Shown in pieces: positions 63,954 to 64,000 of a DNA stretch of 64,000 bases; the first letter of the stretch is position 1, and every line of letters starts with the position of its first letter. The notes under the pieces are model-generated. The model made no database searches. It saw nothing but the letters and a program-made list of their open reading frames with translations, and was not told where the DNA came from. Both the position numbers and the translations under genes were made by a program. This DNA comes from Coix lacryma-jobi var. lacryma-jobi (lineage: Eukaryota; Streptophyta; Magnoliopsida; Poales; Poaceae), in NCBI GenBank assembly GCA_009763385.1, contig CM019828.1, positions 22,639,000 through 22,702,999 on the forward strand, read 5' to 3'.

Positions 63954-64000
63954 ATTCTCAATCCGTAATTGATATCCATATATGTGTTAGCATATTATGT

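Larger units (their letters stand above)
60194..64000 (+). mobile_element. Ty1/copia LTR retrotransposon, 5' part (continues beyond window)
   Basis: LTR at 60194-60422, long leader, and gag-related frame 62899-63953 in sense orientation. Protease, integrase, RT and the second LTR are not in the window. Candidate left target site is CGAGG (60189-60193), which cannot be tested here. Confidence 0.75.

Overview
This is plant nuclear DNA, almost certainly from a grass and probably from the Andropogoneae (Saccharum, Miscanthus or Sorghum type). That placement is an inference from GC-rich coding sequence beside AT-rich spacers, dense MITEs and CACTA elements, grass-type Helitron ends, and very long-LTR Ty3/gypsy elements. 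There are no bacterial features, rRNA, true tRNA genes or CRISPR arrays. The only intact-looking ordinary host gene is an ATL-type RING-H2 ubiquitin ligase cut by the left edge of the window (minus strand, 1-1045).

Region 1046-10480 is intergenic and filled with small DNA transposons. There are several MITEs, some with clear 3-bp target duplications, and CACTA elements in three sequence families: 3216-4185, the 5133-6167 cluster, and 8623-9957. Several CACTA elements carry a tRNA-like Pol III A-box/B-box module.

Region 10480-53229 is one nested structure. A small gene for a GRF zinc-finger protein (minus strand) lies inside a DNA element whose long inverted repeats contain the gene's own 5' region. 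Its first coding exon is split by a 2.2-kb solo LTR with a GGCGC target duplication. That LTR is split by a Tat-lineage gypsy element (11898-50847, duplication GTGCT). The Tat element is split by a tandem Tekay/Del-like chromovirus with three LTRs and two internal domains (16089-42800, duplication AAAGG). Removing each insertion together with one copy of its target duplication restores the interrupted reading frame in both protein-coding hosts. This fixes the order of insertion.

The two gypsy families each carry an extra gene besides gag-pol. The Tekay unit has an ORF0 upstream of gag, and its start codon directly follows a strong splice acceptor. Its N-terminus is a close imitation of the histone H3 tail (ARTKLTARKAT...LATK). 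The Tat element has a large antisense gene with its own TATA box and probable introns. It contains a Transposase_28-like domain, and its N-terminus (ARLKQTAR) also resembles H3. This double, apparently independent H3-tail resemblance is the most interesting signal in the window.

Region 53230-60193 holds a second, truncated LTR related to the solo LTR, more MITEs, an exact 219-bp tandem duplication, and three Helitrons nested inside one another. Region 60194 to the end is the 5' part of a Ty1/copia element on the plus strand. It has a short LTR, an unusually long leader with an unrecognised proline/alanine-rich ORF, and a damaged gag.
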